52,342 bases of DNA from Lysobacterales bacterium (GTDB lineage: Bacteria; Pseudomonadota; Gammaproteobacteria; Xanthomonadales; Marinicellaceae), in NCBI GenBank assembly GCA_026988115.1, contig JALSLV010000067.1, positions 1-52,342 of the forward strand, written 5' to 3'. Made by a program: the position numbers and the translations under genes. Shown piece by piece: positions 33,314 through 42,274 of the stretch (its first letter is position 1; each line of letters begins with the position of its first letter). The notes beneath the pieces were generated by a model that saw only the letters and a program-made list of their open reading frames with translations, was not told the origin of the DNA and made no database searches.

Positions 33314-33341
33314 TTTACAAATAATTAATTAGCCCTATAAT
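33314..33341 (+). promoter_or_regulatory. Predicted sigma-70 promoter for the peroxiredoxin gene
   Basis: TTTACA (33314-33319), 16 bp, TATAAT (33336-33341), 35 bp upstream of the ATG. Confidence 0.6.
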
Positions 33342-33375
33342 AGGAACTCAACTACATTAATTAGAGGTTATTATT

Positions 33376-34023
33376 ATGAACAACGAAAACACAGTGGCTG
33401 CATTTCCACAATTAAATGCACCGGCTCCTTTTTTTAAAGCCGAAACAACTCACGGCACAAAATCATTGGATGATTATAAAGGGCAATGGTTAGTGCTTTT
33501 TTCTCACCCTGCCGATTTTACACCCGTTTGTACGACTGAATTCATGGCTTTTGCTAAACGTCATGGTGACTTTGCTGAGATTAATACACAGCTATTAGGT
33601 TTATCCATTGACAGTGTTTTTTCGCACATGGCATGGGTGGATAATATTAAGAAGAATTTTGACATTGATATACCATTCCCAATTATTGAAGACCTAAGCA
33701 TGAGGGTGGCTAAAAGCTATGGCATGATTCACCCTGGTGCGGCGGATACTTCTGCGGTTCGAGCTACCTTTATTATTGATGACAAAGGTATTTTACGAGC
33801 GATGGTTTATTACCCAATGAGTAATGGTCGAAGTATTGATGAAATACTAAGGCTTGTTATTGCCTTACAAACATCTGATAAACACGGTGTTGCAACGCCA
33901 GAAAATTGGCAGCCAGGCGATAAAGTTATTGTTCCGCCACCAAAAACAATGGCAGATGCAAAAAAACGCACCCAAGAAGGGTATGAATGCACGGATTGGT
34001 ATTTTTGTAAAAAATCCCTGTAA
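33376..34023 (+). CDS. Peroxiredoxin, Prx6/AhpC-like
   Basis: 215 aa. The peroxidatic Cys52 lies in PADFTPVCTTEF. The C-terminal extension carries YECTDWYFCKK (C205 and C211), as in archaeal and bacterial Prx6-type enzymes, where a C-terminal Cys resolves the disulfide. VRATFIIDDKGILRAMVYYP and the Arg of the active site are present. It reduces peroxides in the cytosol. It is a single-gene unit with its own promoter and a strong terminator. Confidence 0.94.
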   Translation: MNNENTVAAFPQLNAPAPFFKAETTHGTKSLDDYKGQWLVLFSHPADFTPVCTTEFMAFAKRHGDFAEINTQLLGLSIDSVFSHMAWVDNIKKNFDIDIPFPIIEDLSMRVAKSYGMIHPGAADTSAVRATFIIDDKGILRAMVYYPMSNGRSIDEILRLVIALQTSDKHGVATPENWQPGDKVIVPPPKTMADAKKRTQEGYECTDWYFCKKSL

Positions 34024-34053
34024 TCCTCCTATCAGGATTTGGGTAGTATTAAG

Positions 34054-34085
34054 AAAGACGACAGTTTTAGCTTGTCGTCTTTTTT
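34054..34085. terminator. Bidirectional intrinsic terminator
   Basis: AAAGACGACA - 9-nt loop - TGTCGTCTTT followed by a T-run. It ends the peroxiredoxin transcript. The stem also contains the ribD stop codon and last codons, and the minus strand has AAGA/T-rich flanks, so it may serve both convergent genes. Confidence 0.85.
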
Positions 34086-35194
34086 ATTTCAATCACGTAC
34101 CTTAGGTCTTTACCAAATTTTTTCTGCCAAAAGTTTTCAAAATGTATTCGGTTCTTCATTTTGTCTATTTTTAATTCAAATAGTGGACGAGCCGTCGAAC
34201 CCATAAGTACAGGAGCCGTGTAGATAATGAGTTGGTCAACTAAGTGTTGTTGAACAAAGCTTCCAGCTAATTTAGCTCCTGTCTCAACCAATAATTCATT
34301 GACTTGTTGTTCTCCCAACCACAATAAGACCGCATCTAAATCAATTTTGTCATTAACCGTTGGCATGGGAACCACTTCTATCCCTTGGGATTCCAATTGC
34401 TTAATTTTTTCAAAATTAAGACTCGCCGTCATAATAATTTTTCGACCAAGACCTTGGAGGATTTTAGCCTTTGTATTGATACGTAAATGCGTATCCAATA
34501 CCACACGCATGGGTTGGTAGCTATCAAAATCATTGGGCAGCTTTCGGTTTTTTTTTGGTAATTCATTAACCCGAACGGTTAAACGACAATCGTCTAGTAA
34601 AACGGTTTCAATCCCTGTCAAAACAGCCTGACTTCGGGCACGCCAATACTGCACATCTTGGCGAGATTTCTTTCCTGTAATCCAACTGCTTTCACCGCTG
34701 GACATGGCTGTTCTGCCATCCAAAGACTGTGCCATTTTTAAGCGCACAAAAGGCAAGCCTGTTTTCATGCGATGGAAAAAACCAATATTGAGTTGTTCTC
34801 CTTTTTTTGTCTCTTTTGACATCTTTACCTTAATGCCTGCAGCTTTTAATTTAGCAATGCCTTTTCCCGACACGAGAGGATTTGGGTCTTTATTGCAAAT
34901 AATGACTTTTTTAACCTTGGCTTGAATCAAGGCATTCGCACAGGGAGGATTTTTGCCAAAGTGACTGCACGGTTCAAGTGTTACAAAGGCGGTAGCACCT
35001 TGAGAAAATTCATCCGCATTTTCTATCGCAAAAACTTCCGCATGTGGCTCACCGACTCTTTTGTGGTAACCCTTGCCAACAACATGACCTCGGGAAACTA
35101 ATACGCAACCTACTCTTGGGTTAGCCGTTGTTGTAAACAAGCCTTTTTCCGCAAGTTTTAATGCTTTTTGCATATATTTTGTTTGATGCTTCAT
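34067..35194 (-). CDS. ribD: Bifunctional diaminohydroxyphosphoribosylaminopyrimidine deaminase / reductase
   Basis: 375 aa, normal length. The N-terminal cytidine-deaminase-like domain has zinc ligands H51-A-E53 and C76/C85 (PCSHFGKNPPC) and NPRVGCVLV. The C-terminal reductase domain starts near FVRLKMAQSLDGRTA and contains SSWITG and RVVLDTHLRI. It catalyses the second and third steps of riboflavin synthesis. Unlike the usual ribD-ribE-ribBA-ribH order it stands alone here, convergent with the peroxiredoxin gene. Confidence 0.95.
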   Translation of the reverse strand: MKHQTKYMQKALKLAEKGLFTTTANPRVGCVLVSRGHVVGKGYHKRVGEPHAEVFAIENADEFSQGATAFVTLEPCSHFGKNPPCANALIQAKVKKVIICNKDPNPLVSGKGIAKLKAAGIKVKMSKETKKGEQLNIGFFHRMKTGLPFVRLKMAQSLDGRTAMSSGESSWITGKKSRQDVQYWRARSQAVLTGIETVLLDDCRLTVRVNELPKKNRKLPNDFDSYQPMRVVLDTHLRINTKAKILQGLGRKIIMTASLNFEKIKQLESQGIEVVPMPTVNDKIDLDAVLLWLGEQQVNELLVETGAKLAGSFVQQHLVDQLIIYTAPVLMGSTARPLFELKIDKMKNRIHFENFWQKKFGKDLRYVIEIKKTTS

Positions 35195-35284
35195 TGTTTT
35201 TTTTCATCTATAAATGTTTATGATATAGGAGCCTTAAAGAATTTTATAGATTGTCAGTAAATTTAAAGGTAAAATTCACCACTT

Positions 35285-37054
35285 ATGAAATACTTATTAC
35301 TATTAATAACATTTAGCCTACTATTTTCTTGTTCATCTGAGCAAGAAAAAGCCAATCAACAAAAACTGATTGAATATTCAGGCAAGTTAATTGCCAATCA
35401 AGACAGAAGCGAATTTTCTTCAATCAAACTTCTGCAACAATACAAAAAAAAAGTCAAAGATTCTTTAAGCAGTAACCCTCCGATTTTACTTATTTCCAAA
35501 GAAACATTACCTGATGAGGCTTATTTGGCTCAGCAAGTTGCCATCAATAACCCTGAGTTCACTCGCTTTACAAAACATCCGCAAAATAACATTGCTTTGC
35601 GGAATGAAATAATGACGTCTCGAAAGTTACTGGCTGCTGATATTTCCACCAATAATAAAGGCAAGCTAAAAGGTTGCAAAGACCAGTGTTATCGCGTAGA
35701 AATGTACAATTTCTTTTATAACATGTCCAGTGTGGCATTTGTCGATGTCAAAAACAAACAGGTTTTAGCCATAAACACCTATTCAGATGCTCAACCCGAT
35801 TTAAATAACAACCTTAAAAACATTGCCATGGCTATCGCAAAAAACTCTACGATAGTAATTAAAGAAATTGGCGATTCCCAAATCAACCCAACCATGTCCC
35901 AAATAAAAACCTCTTTAAAAAACTCCCGTTGCGAACGTTCCCACCATTTGTGTGTTGCTCCCACATTTGTTATCGGAGATAGGGCTTTGTGGGCGATTGT
36001 CGATTTAACTGACGGGGATTTAGTCGGCGTGCGTTGGACCGAACTTGGTGAAAGTGGTCCTCCTATTGAGGTGACCGAAAGGCAACTAGAGAATGAATTC
36101 GTTTTTAGTGAATTTTGTGAAAAAACCCGCCACTTTGGTCAAGGGGATTGGCAGTTTGATTACCAAATAACGCCATCCGATGGGTTAGAAATTACTGCTG
36201 TTCGTTTTAAAAACAAGGTGGTGATGAATTCAGCCAAACTACTGGATTGGCATGTGAGCTACTCCACTCGTGAAGGTTTTGGGTATTCCGATGCCATTGG
36301 CTGTCCTTTGTTCTCATCTGCTGTGGTCATTGCGTACGAAGGCCCACAAATAAAAAAAATAATCAAAAACAACCAAGAACTTGGCTTTGCTTTCATTCAA
36401 GATTTTCGACAGCCACCCTGGCCTACACCGTGCAATTACCGTTACGAACAACGCTTTGAGTTTTACAACGATGGTCGATTCCGCGTGGCAGCAGCAGATT
36501 ATGGGCGTGGTTGTGGTACCGATGGCACTTATCGTCCCATTATTCGCATGGATATTGAAGTTGATGGAAAATCTGAAAATTTTGCTCAATGGGATGGCAA
36601 AACGTGGCAAAAATGGCAAAAAGAACAGTGGCATTTACAACAAAGTGATACCGCTTATACTGAACAAGGTTATTTGTTTAAAATAAGCAATGACAATGAC
36701 AGCGGCTTTTATATTGAGCCCAATCGCGGGCAATTTGGAGATGGTTCAAAAGGGGATTTTGCCTTTAGTTACATAACGGTCAATCACGCCAATAAAGACG
36801 AAGGCAAAAACGACATGGTAACAATGGGTTCCTGTTGTAACAAAAATTACCAACAAGGTCCAGAGCAGTTCCTTACTCCGGCAGAAAATTTAGCGCAACA
36901 AAATTTAGTCTTGTGGTATGTTCCCCAAATAAAAAACAATGGCACACCAGGGCAGGAATATTGTTGGGCGGATACACGTGTGGAAAACGGCATAAAAAAT
37001 ATCAAAGTCTGGCCGTGTTATGCTGGCCCCATGTTTATTCCGACAGGCTTATGA
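35285..37054 (+). CDS. Lipoprotein with copper-amine-oxidase-like domain lacking copper ligands
   Basis: 589 aa. Lipobox FSC after MKYLLLLITFSLLFSC. By eye, residues ~270-589 follow the C-terminal catalytic sandwich of copper amine oxidases: LEITAVRFKNKVVM, GFGYSDAIGCPL, then NYRYEQRFEFYNDG, which aligns residue for residue with the N-Y-(D/E)-Y...DG block holding the TPQ tyrosine (Y385 here), and an ending QNLVLWYVPQ like the family's ...DIVLWYT. The H-x-H copper pair is replaced by TYR (residues 415-417), so no copper site is expected. Residues 1-270 are not recognised. First gene of a coupled trio with a propeller-like protein and a cytochrome c. Confidence 0.7.
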   Translation: MKYLLLLITFSLLFSCSSEQEKANQQKLIEYSGKLIANQDRSEFSSIKLLQQYKKKVKDSLSSNPPILLISKETLPDEAYLAQQVAINNPEFTRFTKHPQNNIALRNEIMTSRKLLAADISTNNKGKLKGCKDQCYRVEMYNFFYNMSSVAFVDVKNKQVLAINTYSDAQPDLNNNLKNIAMAIAKNSTIVIKEIGDSQINPTMSQIKTSLKNSRCERSHHLCVAPTFVIGDRALWAIVDLTDGDLVGVRWTELGESGPPIEVTERQLENEFVFSEFCEKTRHFGQGDWQFDYQITPSDGLEITAVRFKNKVVMNSAKLLDWHVSYSTREGFGYSDAIGCPLFSSAVVIAYEGPQIKKIIKNNQELGFAFIQDFRQPPWPTPCNYRYEQRFEFYNDGRFRVAAADYGRGCGTDGTYRPIIRMDIEVDGKSENFAQWDGKTWQKWQKEQWHLQQSDTAYTEQGYLFKISNDNDSGFYIEPNRGQFGDGSKGDFAFSYITVNHANKDEGKNDMVTMGSCCNKNYQQGPEQFLTPAENLAQQNLVLWYVPQIKNNGTPGQEYCWADTRVENGIKNIKVWPCYAGPMFIPTGL

Positions 37055-38004
37055 AAAAAATACTCTTGATAGTTATTGTTATGACTTTAAGCGCGATGGC
37101 TTATTTTTTCTGGCAACAACAAAACAACAAAATTATAAAAACAACCCACCTGCCCCCAAAATTTAAAATCGGTTTAGTTAACGGTTGCCGCAAGATTCCA
37201 CAATTTATCAATCGCCTAAATATGCGCCAACCTGCCATTGACTCCAAACAACAAGACCACAACGGAGGCTTGTTGATACGAGACATGTCAAATAATTCTA
37301 CGTGGCAGGATGAATCATGGACAAAATCGGGTTATTTAGCGGCTTTTGAACGAGACAGCAAAGGCAATATGTATGTTGCGCCTTTGCCTTATGTGAGTCT
37401 GACTCTTAACCCACCACAGAAACAAAATCAAATCTACAAAATCGACACCCAAACGGCAAAAATGGATTTATACTTGAAGATGCCATCCTCAGAAATTCCT
37501 AACAATAAAAACCCCTTTGGAACCATGGGCTTGTTTTACGACTGCGATACCAATTCCCTCTACGTGAGCTCTGTTGCTGGCTCATTACCCAAACAAGAAA
37601 AAGGCGTTATTTACCAAATTGACCTAAACAACAATAAAGTGGTTTCACAATTGAAGCATGTCGATGCCATTGGTGTGGGCGTTTTTAACACTTTAAAGGG
37701 CAAGAAGCTGTATTTTGGTTCAGCACGAAAACCGCATATCTATTCTGTTTATTTAGATGAGAAAGGGCATTTTGTAGGCGATAAGAACTATGAATTATCT
37801 ATTTCAGAAATACAAGGCGGCAATACCACGGTGGCAAAGAAGTTTGTCTTTAGCCGTAAAAACAATAAATTTATCATGACCATTAAGGAAACAGAATTTG
37901 GCTTTCGTTTATTGGCTGAAAACAACCCAAATAAAAAGAAATACCACTTTGAATACAGCCTTGCTGATGACAAATGGGTGTTTTTGGCGGCTGATAATGA
38001 TTAG
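37051..38004 (+). CDS. Membrane-anchored beta-propeller-like protein
   Basis: 317 aa. The ATG overlaps the preceding stop (ATGA); a longer frame upstream only reads through that gene. One N-terminal helix (ILLIVIVMTLSAMAYFFW) anchors it. The periplasmic part has recurring strands such as GYLAAFERDSKGNMYVAPLPYV, QIYKIDTQTAKMDLYL, LFYDCDTNSLYVSSVAG, GVIYQIDLNNNKVVSQ and KLYFGSARKPHIYSVYLDEKG, spaced like propeller blades. I do not recognise a named family. It is translationally coupled with the CuAO-like lipoprotein and the cytochrome c. Confidence 0.72.
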   Translation: MKKILLIVIVMTLSAMAYFFWQQQNNKIIKTTHLPPKFKIGLVNGCRKIPQFINRLNMRQPAIDSKQQDHNGGLLIRDMSNNSTWQDESWTKSGYLAAFERDSKGNMYVAPLPYVSLTLNPPQKQNQIYKIDTQTAKMDLYLKMPSSEIPNNKNPFGTMGLFYDCDTNSLYVSSVAGSLPKQEKGVIYQIDLNNNKVVSQLKHVDAIGVGVFNTLKGKKLYFGSARKPHIYSVYLDEKGHFVGDKNYELSISEIQGGNTTVAKKFVFSRKNNKFIMTIKETEFGFRLLAENNPNKKKYHFEYSLADDKWVFLAADND

Positions 38005-38374
38005 GCTTATTCTCGCTCTTATTGTTGCATTACCCATCTCTTGTGGGCTGAATAAGGCAACACAAATCGAACAGGGCAAGGCGTTGTTTCACTCTGTGCA
38101 CATTGGTAAAAACAAGGTTATTGGTTGTATTTCATGCCACACTTTGAAGCCCAATGTTAAAACCGTTGGTCCAAGTTTGTATGGTTTGAGTTTACGAGCC
38201 GACAAATTAGTTGCTGGATTAACAGCTCAACAATACATTAAGGAGTCTATCATAAATCCCGATGCGTATATTGTCAGTGGTTACGAACCTGCGGTTATGT
38301 TTGCTCATTACAAGCAAGAGCTGTCCGCGGCTGAGATTAATGCCATTGTGGCTTATTTATTGAATTTAAAATAA
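37997..38374 (+). CDS. Lipoprotein monoheme cytochrome c
   Basis: 125 aa from the ATG overlapping the propeller gene's end by 8 bp. A short hydrophobic leader ends in LPISCG, a plausible lipobox. Heme site CISCH lies at about residues 47-51 and a likely Met ligand in PAVMFAHY; the C-terminal helix is AEINAIVAYLLNL. It resembles small class I cytochromes c. As the last gene of the trio it may carry electrons from the CuAO-like/propeller pair. The last 38 bp overlap the convergent hemH gene. Confidence 0.85.
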   Translation: MIRLILALIVALPISCGLNKATQIEQGKALFHSVHIGKNKVIGCISCHTLKPNVKTVGPSLYGLSLRADKLVAGLTAQQYIKESIINPDAYIVSGYEPAVMFAHYKQELSAAEINAIVAYLLNLK

Positions 38375-39338
38375 TCTGTGACAGGCATTCAATGTGTGCA
38401 TTTGAATCATTCAGTGCTGGAATATAACTGTATTTTTCACCACCAGATTTAAGAAAATATTCTTTATTTTCATGCTCAATTTCTTCTAAGGTTTCCAGAC
38501 AATCGGCTGCAAAACCTGGGCAAATTACTTGCACATTTTTAATGCCTTGAGCGGGCAAGGATTTTAATGTATTGTCCAGATAAGGTTTAATCCATTCGAG
38601 TTTACCAAAAATTGATTGGTAGCAAATTAAATAATCATCAGCAGATAGCTCCAATGATTGCACCAGAAGTTTGGCTGTATTTTGGCATTGTTGTGGGTAA
38701 ATATCGCCCTGTTTTACGTATATTTGGGGAATACCATGAAAGGAAATAATTAATTTTTGAGGTTTGCCATGAATCTTTTGGTGTGCCAAAACACTTTTTT
38801 TTAATGCTTGAATATAGAGTGGGTTGTCATGGTAATCCTTAATAAACTTTATTTTTGGCACGTTTGAGTTGGTTTTTTCTAAGGCATGGATTTCATCAAA
38901 GGTGGATTCGGTAGTTGTGCGAGAATACTGCGGATAAAGTGGGAAAACAATAATCTCATCCAACTTTTTTTCCAACAATTCATTTATTCCATCATCAATC
39001 GAAGGCGAACCATAACGCATCGCTAAAGCAAGCTCACAAGAATTGCCTTGAAATTTTTCCCTTAATGCCTGCAATTGCTTTTTACTCATATCCACCAATG
39101 GTGCACCTTGACCAAATTTATTCCAAATAGCTTGGTATAACTTTGCTGATTTTTTTGGTCGCGTATTGAGAATGATAACATTTAAAATAAGCCACCAAGC
39201 CAGCCTTCCGACAACAGGTTGAACAACGCGTTTATCACTCAAAAATTCTTTGAGGTATCTGCGCAAAGCTTTTTTAGTTGGAGCATCAGGTGAACCAAGG
39301 TTACTTATTAAAACACCAATTTTTTTATTCTCAACCAT
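38337..39338 (-). CDS. hemH: Ferrochelatase
   Basis: 333 aa. It inserts Fe2+ into protoporphyrin IX. Recognisable segments are IGVLISNLGSPDAPTKKALRRYLKEFLSD at the N-terminus, AMRYGSPSI, FPLYPQYSRTTTES, and IISFHGIPQIYVKQGD with the active-site His. VQVICPGFAADCLETLEEI contains the catalytic Glu. Membrane-peripheral enzyme. Heme supply suits the many cytochromes here. The 3' end overlaps the cytochrome c gene on the other strand by 38 bp. Confidence 0.95.
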   Translation of the reverse strand: MVENKKIGVLISNLGSPDAPTKKALRRYLKEFLSDKRVVQPVVGRLAWWLILNVIILNTRPKKSAKLYQAIWNKFGQGAPLVDMSKKQLQALREKFQGNSCELALAMRYGSPSIDDGINELLEKKLDEIIVFPLYPQYSRTTTESTFDEIHALEKTNSNVPKIKFIKDYHDNPLYIQALKKSVLAHQKIHGKPQKLIISFHGIPQIYVKQGDIYPQQCQNTAKLLVQSLELSADDYLICYQSIFGKLEWIKPYLDNTLKSLPAQGIKNVQVICPGFAADCLETLEEIEHENKEYFLKSGGEKYSYIPALNDSNAHIECLSQIILNSINKPQWH

Positions 39339-39412
39339 CTACTTAATTAACCCCATTGATTTAAGCTTGAGTATGCTTTTGAATGGTGAATTGAGTGCCA
39401 TGAAATTACTCC

Positions 39413-40906
39413 CTATGCTAAGTTATATTTATTTAATTTCTGCGCAATCGTTGTGTGCGATACACCTAATTGAGCTGCCAATTTTCGAGTCGACGGGTAT
39501 TTTTGGTACCAATGTTGCAAAAAGTGCTTCTCAAACTCAGCCACAGCCTGAGGTAAGTTGCAATCCTCTAAGCTGCTTTGAATAGGAACATGTCCTTGAA
39601 TCTCGATATGTTCTGCTTCAATGGTTTTACCATCGGCTAACAAGCAAGATTTGTATAGAATATCCTTAAGTTGGGTAATATTTCCAGGCCAATAGTACGA
39701 TTTTAATTTATTCAACGCTGCAAAAGACAACTCCTGTACCTCTTTTCCTCCTTGTTCTTTAAACTCTGATAAAAAATGCGTTATAAAGGGTTCAATATCA
39801 GCTTTTCTATCGCGCAGTGGTGGAATGGATAACTGCGTGACATCAAGTGCATAAAATAACTCATCAAGAATTTGTTTAGTCTCAATATAGCTATTTAACG
39901 GTTGCGGGCTTGAAACAATCAATTTAACACTCGATTTTCTTATCCTCTTACCGCCTTCGCGATTAAATTCGCCTGTTTGTATAAATTTCAGCAACTTTAC
40001 TTGGCAGGCTTTGGATAAATCTTGCACACCATGAATATAAACAGTACCTCCATCTGCAATTTCTAACATTCCTGCTTTGCCATGACGAGGGTGAGCTAAG
40101 CCAAACAAATCTTCCATCATCTGAGCGTGTTTGCTGGTGCTGCAATTAATACTGGAAAACAACTTGTTCTTTCGTTCGCTGGCAAAATGAATGGCTTTAG
40201 CAATCGTCTTTTTTCCCACACCCGCTTCGCCGCTAATCACCAATGGAACGTGAGGGTTGCATAGGTGTTTGCCACGATTTATGATTTCTTTCATCCGTTT
40301 ATCGGCTGCAACAAGGGCATCAAAACCCTTCATGTCAACACTTTGAATAATGTGAGAACGAGCCGCAATATTTTCAGGTTTATGGAAAATTAAGACCGCT
40401 CCAATAGCTTTTTGATTGCTTTGACTAATACCGCGAACTTCAACCAACATCGCACCAGCAATGGTGTTAATATTAATCGGCAAAGTGTTTTTAGCGGCTA
40501 CATCAATTTTGCTTGCCCAATTGGGTTCTACAAACACGTCTTTAATTAAAACAAGTTTTTGCCCTGCGACAAAGCTGTCTTGTGCCTGTTTGTTTTGATA
40601 AATTATTTTGCCTTTGTTGTTTATACCAAACACAGGATCAGATATGGCATTAAGTATGGTATTTAAAAACAAATTGCGTTCATTAACAGGCATGAGGGCA
40701 ATGCTCTCAACCCATTTTACGCCTTTGATTTGCATTAATCTGGTGGCAATTTCACGCTCAATAGACTTATCCAGCTCTTGTGTTGCAAGGTGCATAAGCC
40801 CTGTCTCAACTTCAACTCGTTGAATATCAATATCATAAGTAGCCAACAAAGAAAGTATCTCTTTTGAAAGCCCTGTTATGTTTTCTGTGGTAATTTTAAT
40901 CTTCAT
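39413..40906 (-). CDS. tyrR: TyrR-type transcriptional regulator
   Basis: 497 aa from the ATG at 40906 (MKIKITTENITGLSKEIL matches the TyrR start; another ATG lies at 40915). Order: ACT domain (~1-75), PAS (~80-175), AAA+ (~205-420) and a C-terminal HTH (YPSTRKLAAQLGVSHTTIAQKLNKY) nearly identical in pattern to TyrR. Walker A is GEAGVGKKT. The GAFTGA loop is absent, as expected for TyrR, which works with sigma-70. Walker B reads TVYIHG instead of the usual acidic LDE, so ATP hydrolysis is doubtful. Two TyrR boxes lie between it and megL. Regulates aromatic amino acid genes in relatives. Confidence 0.9.
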   Translation of the reverse strand: MKIKITTENITGLSKEILSLLATYDIDIQRVEVETGLMHLATQELDKSIEREIATRLMQIKGVKWVESIALMPVNERNLFLNTILNAISDPVFGINNKGKIIYQNKQAQDSFVAGQKLVLIKDVFVEPNWASKIDVAAKNTLPININTIAGAMLVEVRGISQSNQKAIGAVLIFHKPENIAARSHIIQSVDMKGFDALVAADKRMKEIINRGKHLCNPHVPLVISGEAGVGKKTIAKAIHFASERKNKLFSSINCSTSKHAQMMEDLFGLAHPRHGKAGMLEIADGGTVYIHGVQDLSKACQVKLLKFIQTGEFNREGGKRIRKSSVKLIVSSPQPLNSYIETKQILDELFYALDVTQLSIPPLRDRKADIEPFITHFLSEFKEQGGKEVQELSFAALNKLKSYYWPGNITQLKDILYKSCLLADGKTIEAEHIEIQGHVPIQSSLEDCNLPQAVAEFEKHFLQHWYQKYPSTRKLAAQLGVSHTTIAQKLNKYNLA

Positions 40907-40915
40907 AACACGCAT

Positions 40916-40933
40916 TGTAACGAAAGTATTACA
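40916..40933. promoter_or_regulatory. TyrR box 1
   Basis: TGTAACGAAAGTATTACA fits TGTAAA-N6-TTTACA with the invariant G and C 14 bases apart and one change in each arm. It is immediately upstream of the tyrR start, suggesting autoregulation. Confidence 0.6.
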
Positions 40934-40980
40934 GTAAAAATAGCAATAAAGTTAATAAGTTATGAAATAATATGATTTTT

Positions 40981-40998
40981 TGTAAAGGATAAATTACA
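40981..40998. promoter_or_regulatory. TyrR box 2
   Basis: TGTAAAGGATAAATTACA fits the TyrR consensus with a single mismatch. It lies 44 bp upstream of the megL start. Confidence 0.65.
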
Positions 40999-41041
40999 CA
41001 TTAATGCTAGCAATGTTTTTAACTCCTAATACAATGGCTAG

Positions 41042-42229
41042 ATGAAAAATACTAACGCAAAATTCCAAACACGTGCCATTCACTTCGGCTATGATGCTAA
41101 AGAGTTCCACGGTTCACTTAATCCTCCTTTGTACATGACATCAACATTTGCCTTTGATACGGTGCAACAAGGCTCTGATGCTTTTGAAGGTGAAAATACT
41201 CATTACATCTATTCCCGACTTGGGACACCATCACAAACACTTCTTGAACGAAGAATGGCAAGTTTAGAAGGCGCAGAAGCGGCACTGGCAACCGCATCGG
41301 GAATGGGTGCAATCACCTCCGCTTTATGGTCACTGGTTCAACCCGGTGATGAAATCATTGCTGATATTACTCTTTATGGATGCACCTTTAGTTTTTTAGA
41401 ACACGGATTGAAAAAGTTTGGTGTTAAAATAACCTTTTGTGATTTAACCAAGGCAGAAAATTTATCCAAAGTCATTTCAGAAAAGACCAAAGTGGTTTTT
41501 GCTGAGTCTCCAGCAAATCCCAACATGCGCTTGATTAACATCAAAGCACTGGCAAAAATAACCCAAAACACCGAAGCTAAACTCATTATTGACAACACCT
41601 ACTGCACACCCTACCTGCAAAGACCGCTTGAACATGGTGCTGATATGGTGCTTCATTCAGCGACAAAATACCTTGGTGGACACGGTGATTTAATCGCTGG
41701 CTTTGTCATTGGTGATGCCGAAACGCTGGAAACGGTGCGTTATTATGGCTTAAAAGACATGACAGGGGCGGTTATTTCTGCCATGGACATTAGCTTGATT
41801 TTACGAGGATTAAAAACCCTGCATGTGCGCATGGACAGGCACTGTGAAAATGCACTAAAAGTAGCAACATACCTTCAAAACCATGAAAAAATCAGCACGG
41901 TTTATTTTCCAGGTCTCCCAGACTTCAAATACCATGACCTTGCCAAATCACAAATGGATCAATTTGGGGGCATGATTGCTTTTGAAGTCAAGGGCGACAG
42001 ACAAACTGGTGCACAACTCATCAACCAACTCGAAATGATACTGTGTGCCGTCAGCTTAGGCGATACCGAAACGCTAATTCAACACCCTGCATCCATGACG
42101 CATTCAACTTACAGCGAAGAAGAGCTTGAAGCACATTTAATCAGCCCTACTTTAATCCGTTTATCTGTTGGGCTCGAAGATGTGGATGATATTATTGCCG
42201 ATTTAGAACAATCTTTAGCAAAACTATAG
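41042..42229 (+). CDS. megL: Methionine gamma-lyase
   Basis: 395 aa. A PLP enzyme of the Cys/Met metabolism family that splits methionine to methanethiol, 2-oxobutyrate and ammonia. The PLP lysine is K209 in SATKYLGGHGD. C114 in LYGCTFS, specific to methionine gamma-lyases among their relatives, favours this over cystathionine enzymes. PPLYMTSTFAF, YSRLGTPSQ and DNTYCTPYLQRP are also present. No clear Shine-Dalgarno precedes the ATG. The TyrR boxes upstream and divergent tyrR suggest TyrR control. Confidence 0.9.
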   Translation: MKNTNAKFQTRAIHFGYDAKEFHGSLNPPLYMTSTFAFDTVQQGSDAFEGENTHYIYSRLGTPSQTLLERRMASLEGAEAALATASGMGAITSALWSLVQPGDEIIADITLYGCTFSFLEHGLKKFGVKITFCDLTKAENLSKVISEKTKVVFAESPANPNMRLINIKALAKITQNTEAKLIIDNTYCTPYLQRPLEHGADMVLHSATKYLGGHGDLIAGFVIGDAETLETVRYYGLKDMTGAVISAMDISLILRGLKTLHVRMDRHCENALKVATYLQNHEKISTVYFPGLPDFKYHDLAKSQMDQFGGMIAFEVKGDRQTGAQLINQLEMILCAVSLGDTETLIQHPASMTHSTYSEEELEAHLISPTLIRLSVGLEDVDDIIADLEQSLAKL

Positions 42230-42274
42230 AGTCTTGAAACTAAAAAAGCGATAATACCCCGACGATAACTCAAC

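Noticed and set aside
39413-40906. Sigma-54 enhancer-binding protein
   Set aside because: The GAFTGA loop is missing and the HTH and ACT domains are TyrR-type.
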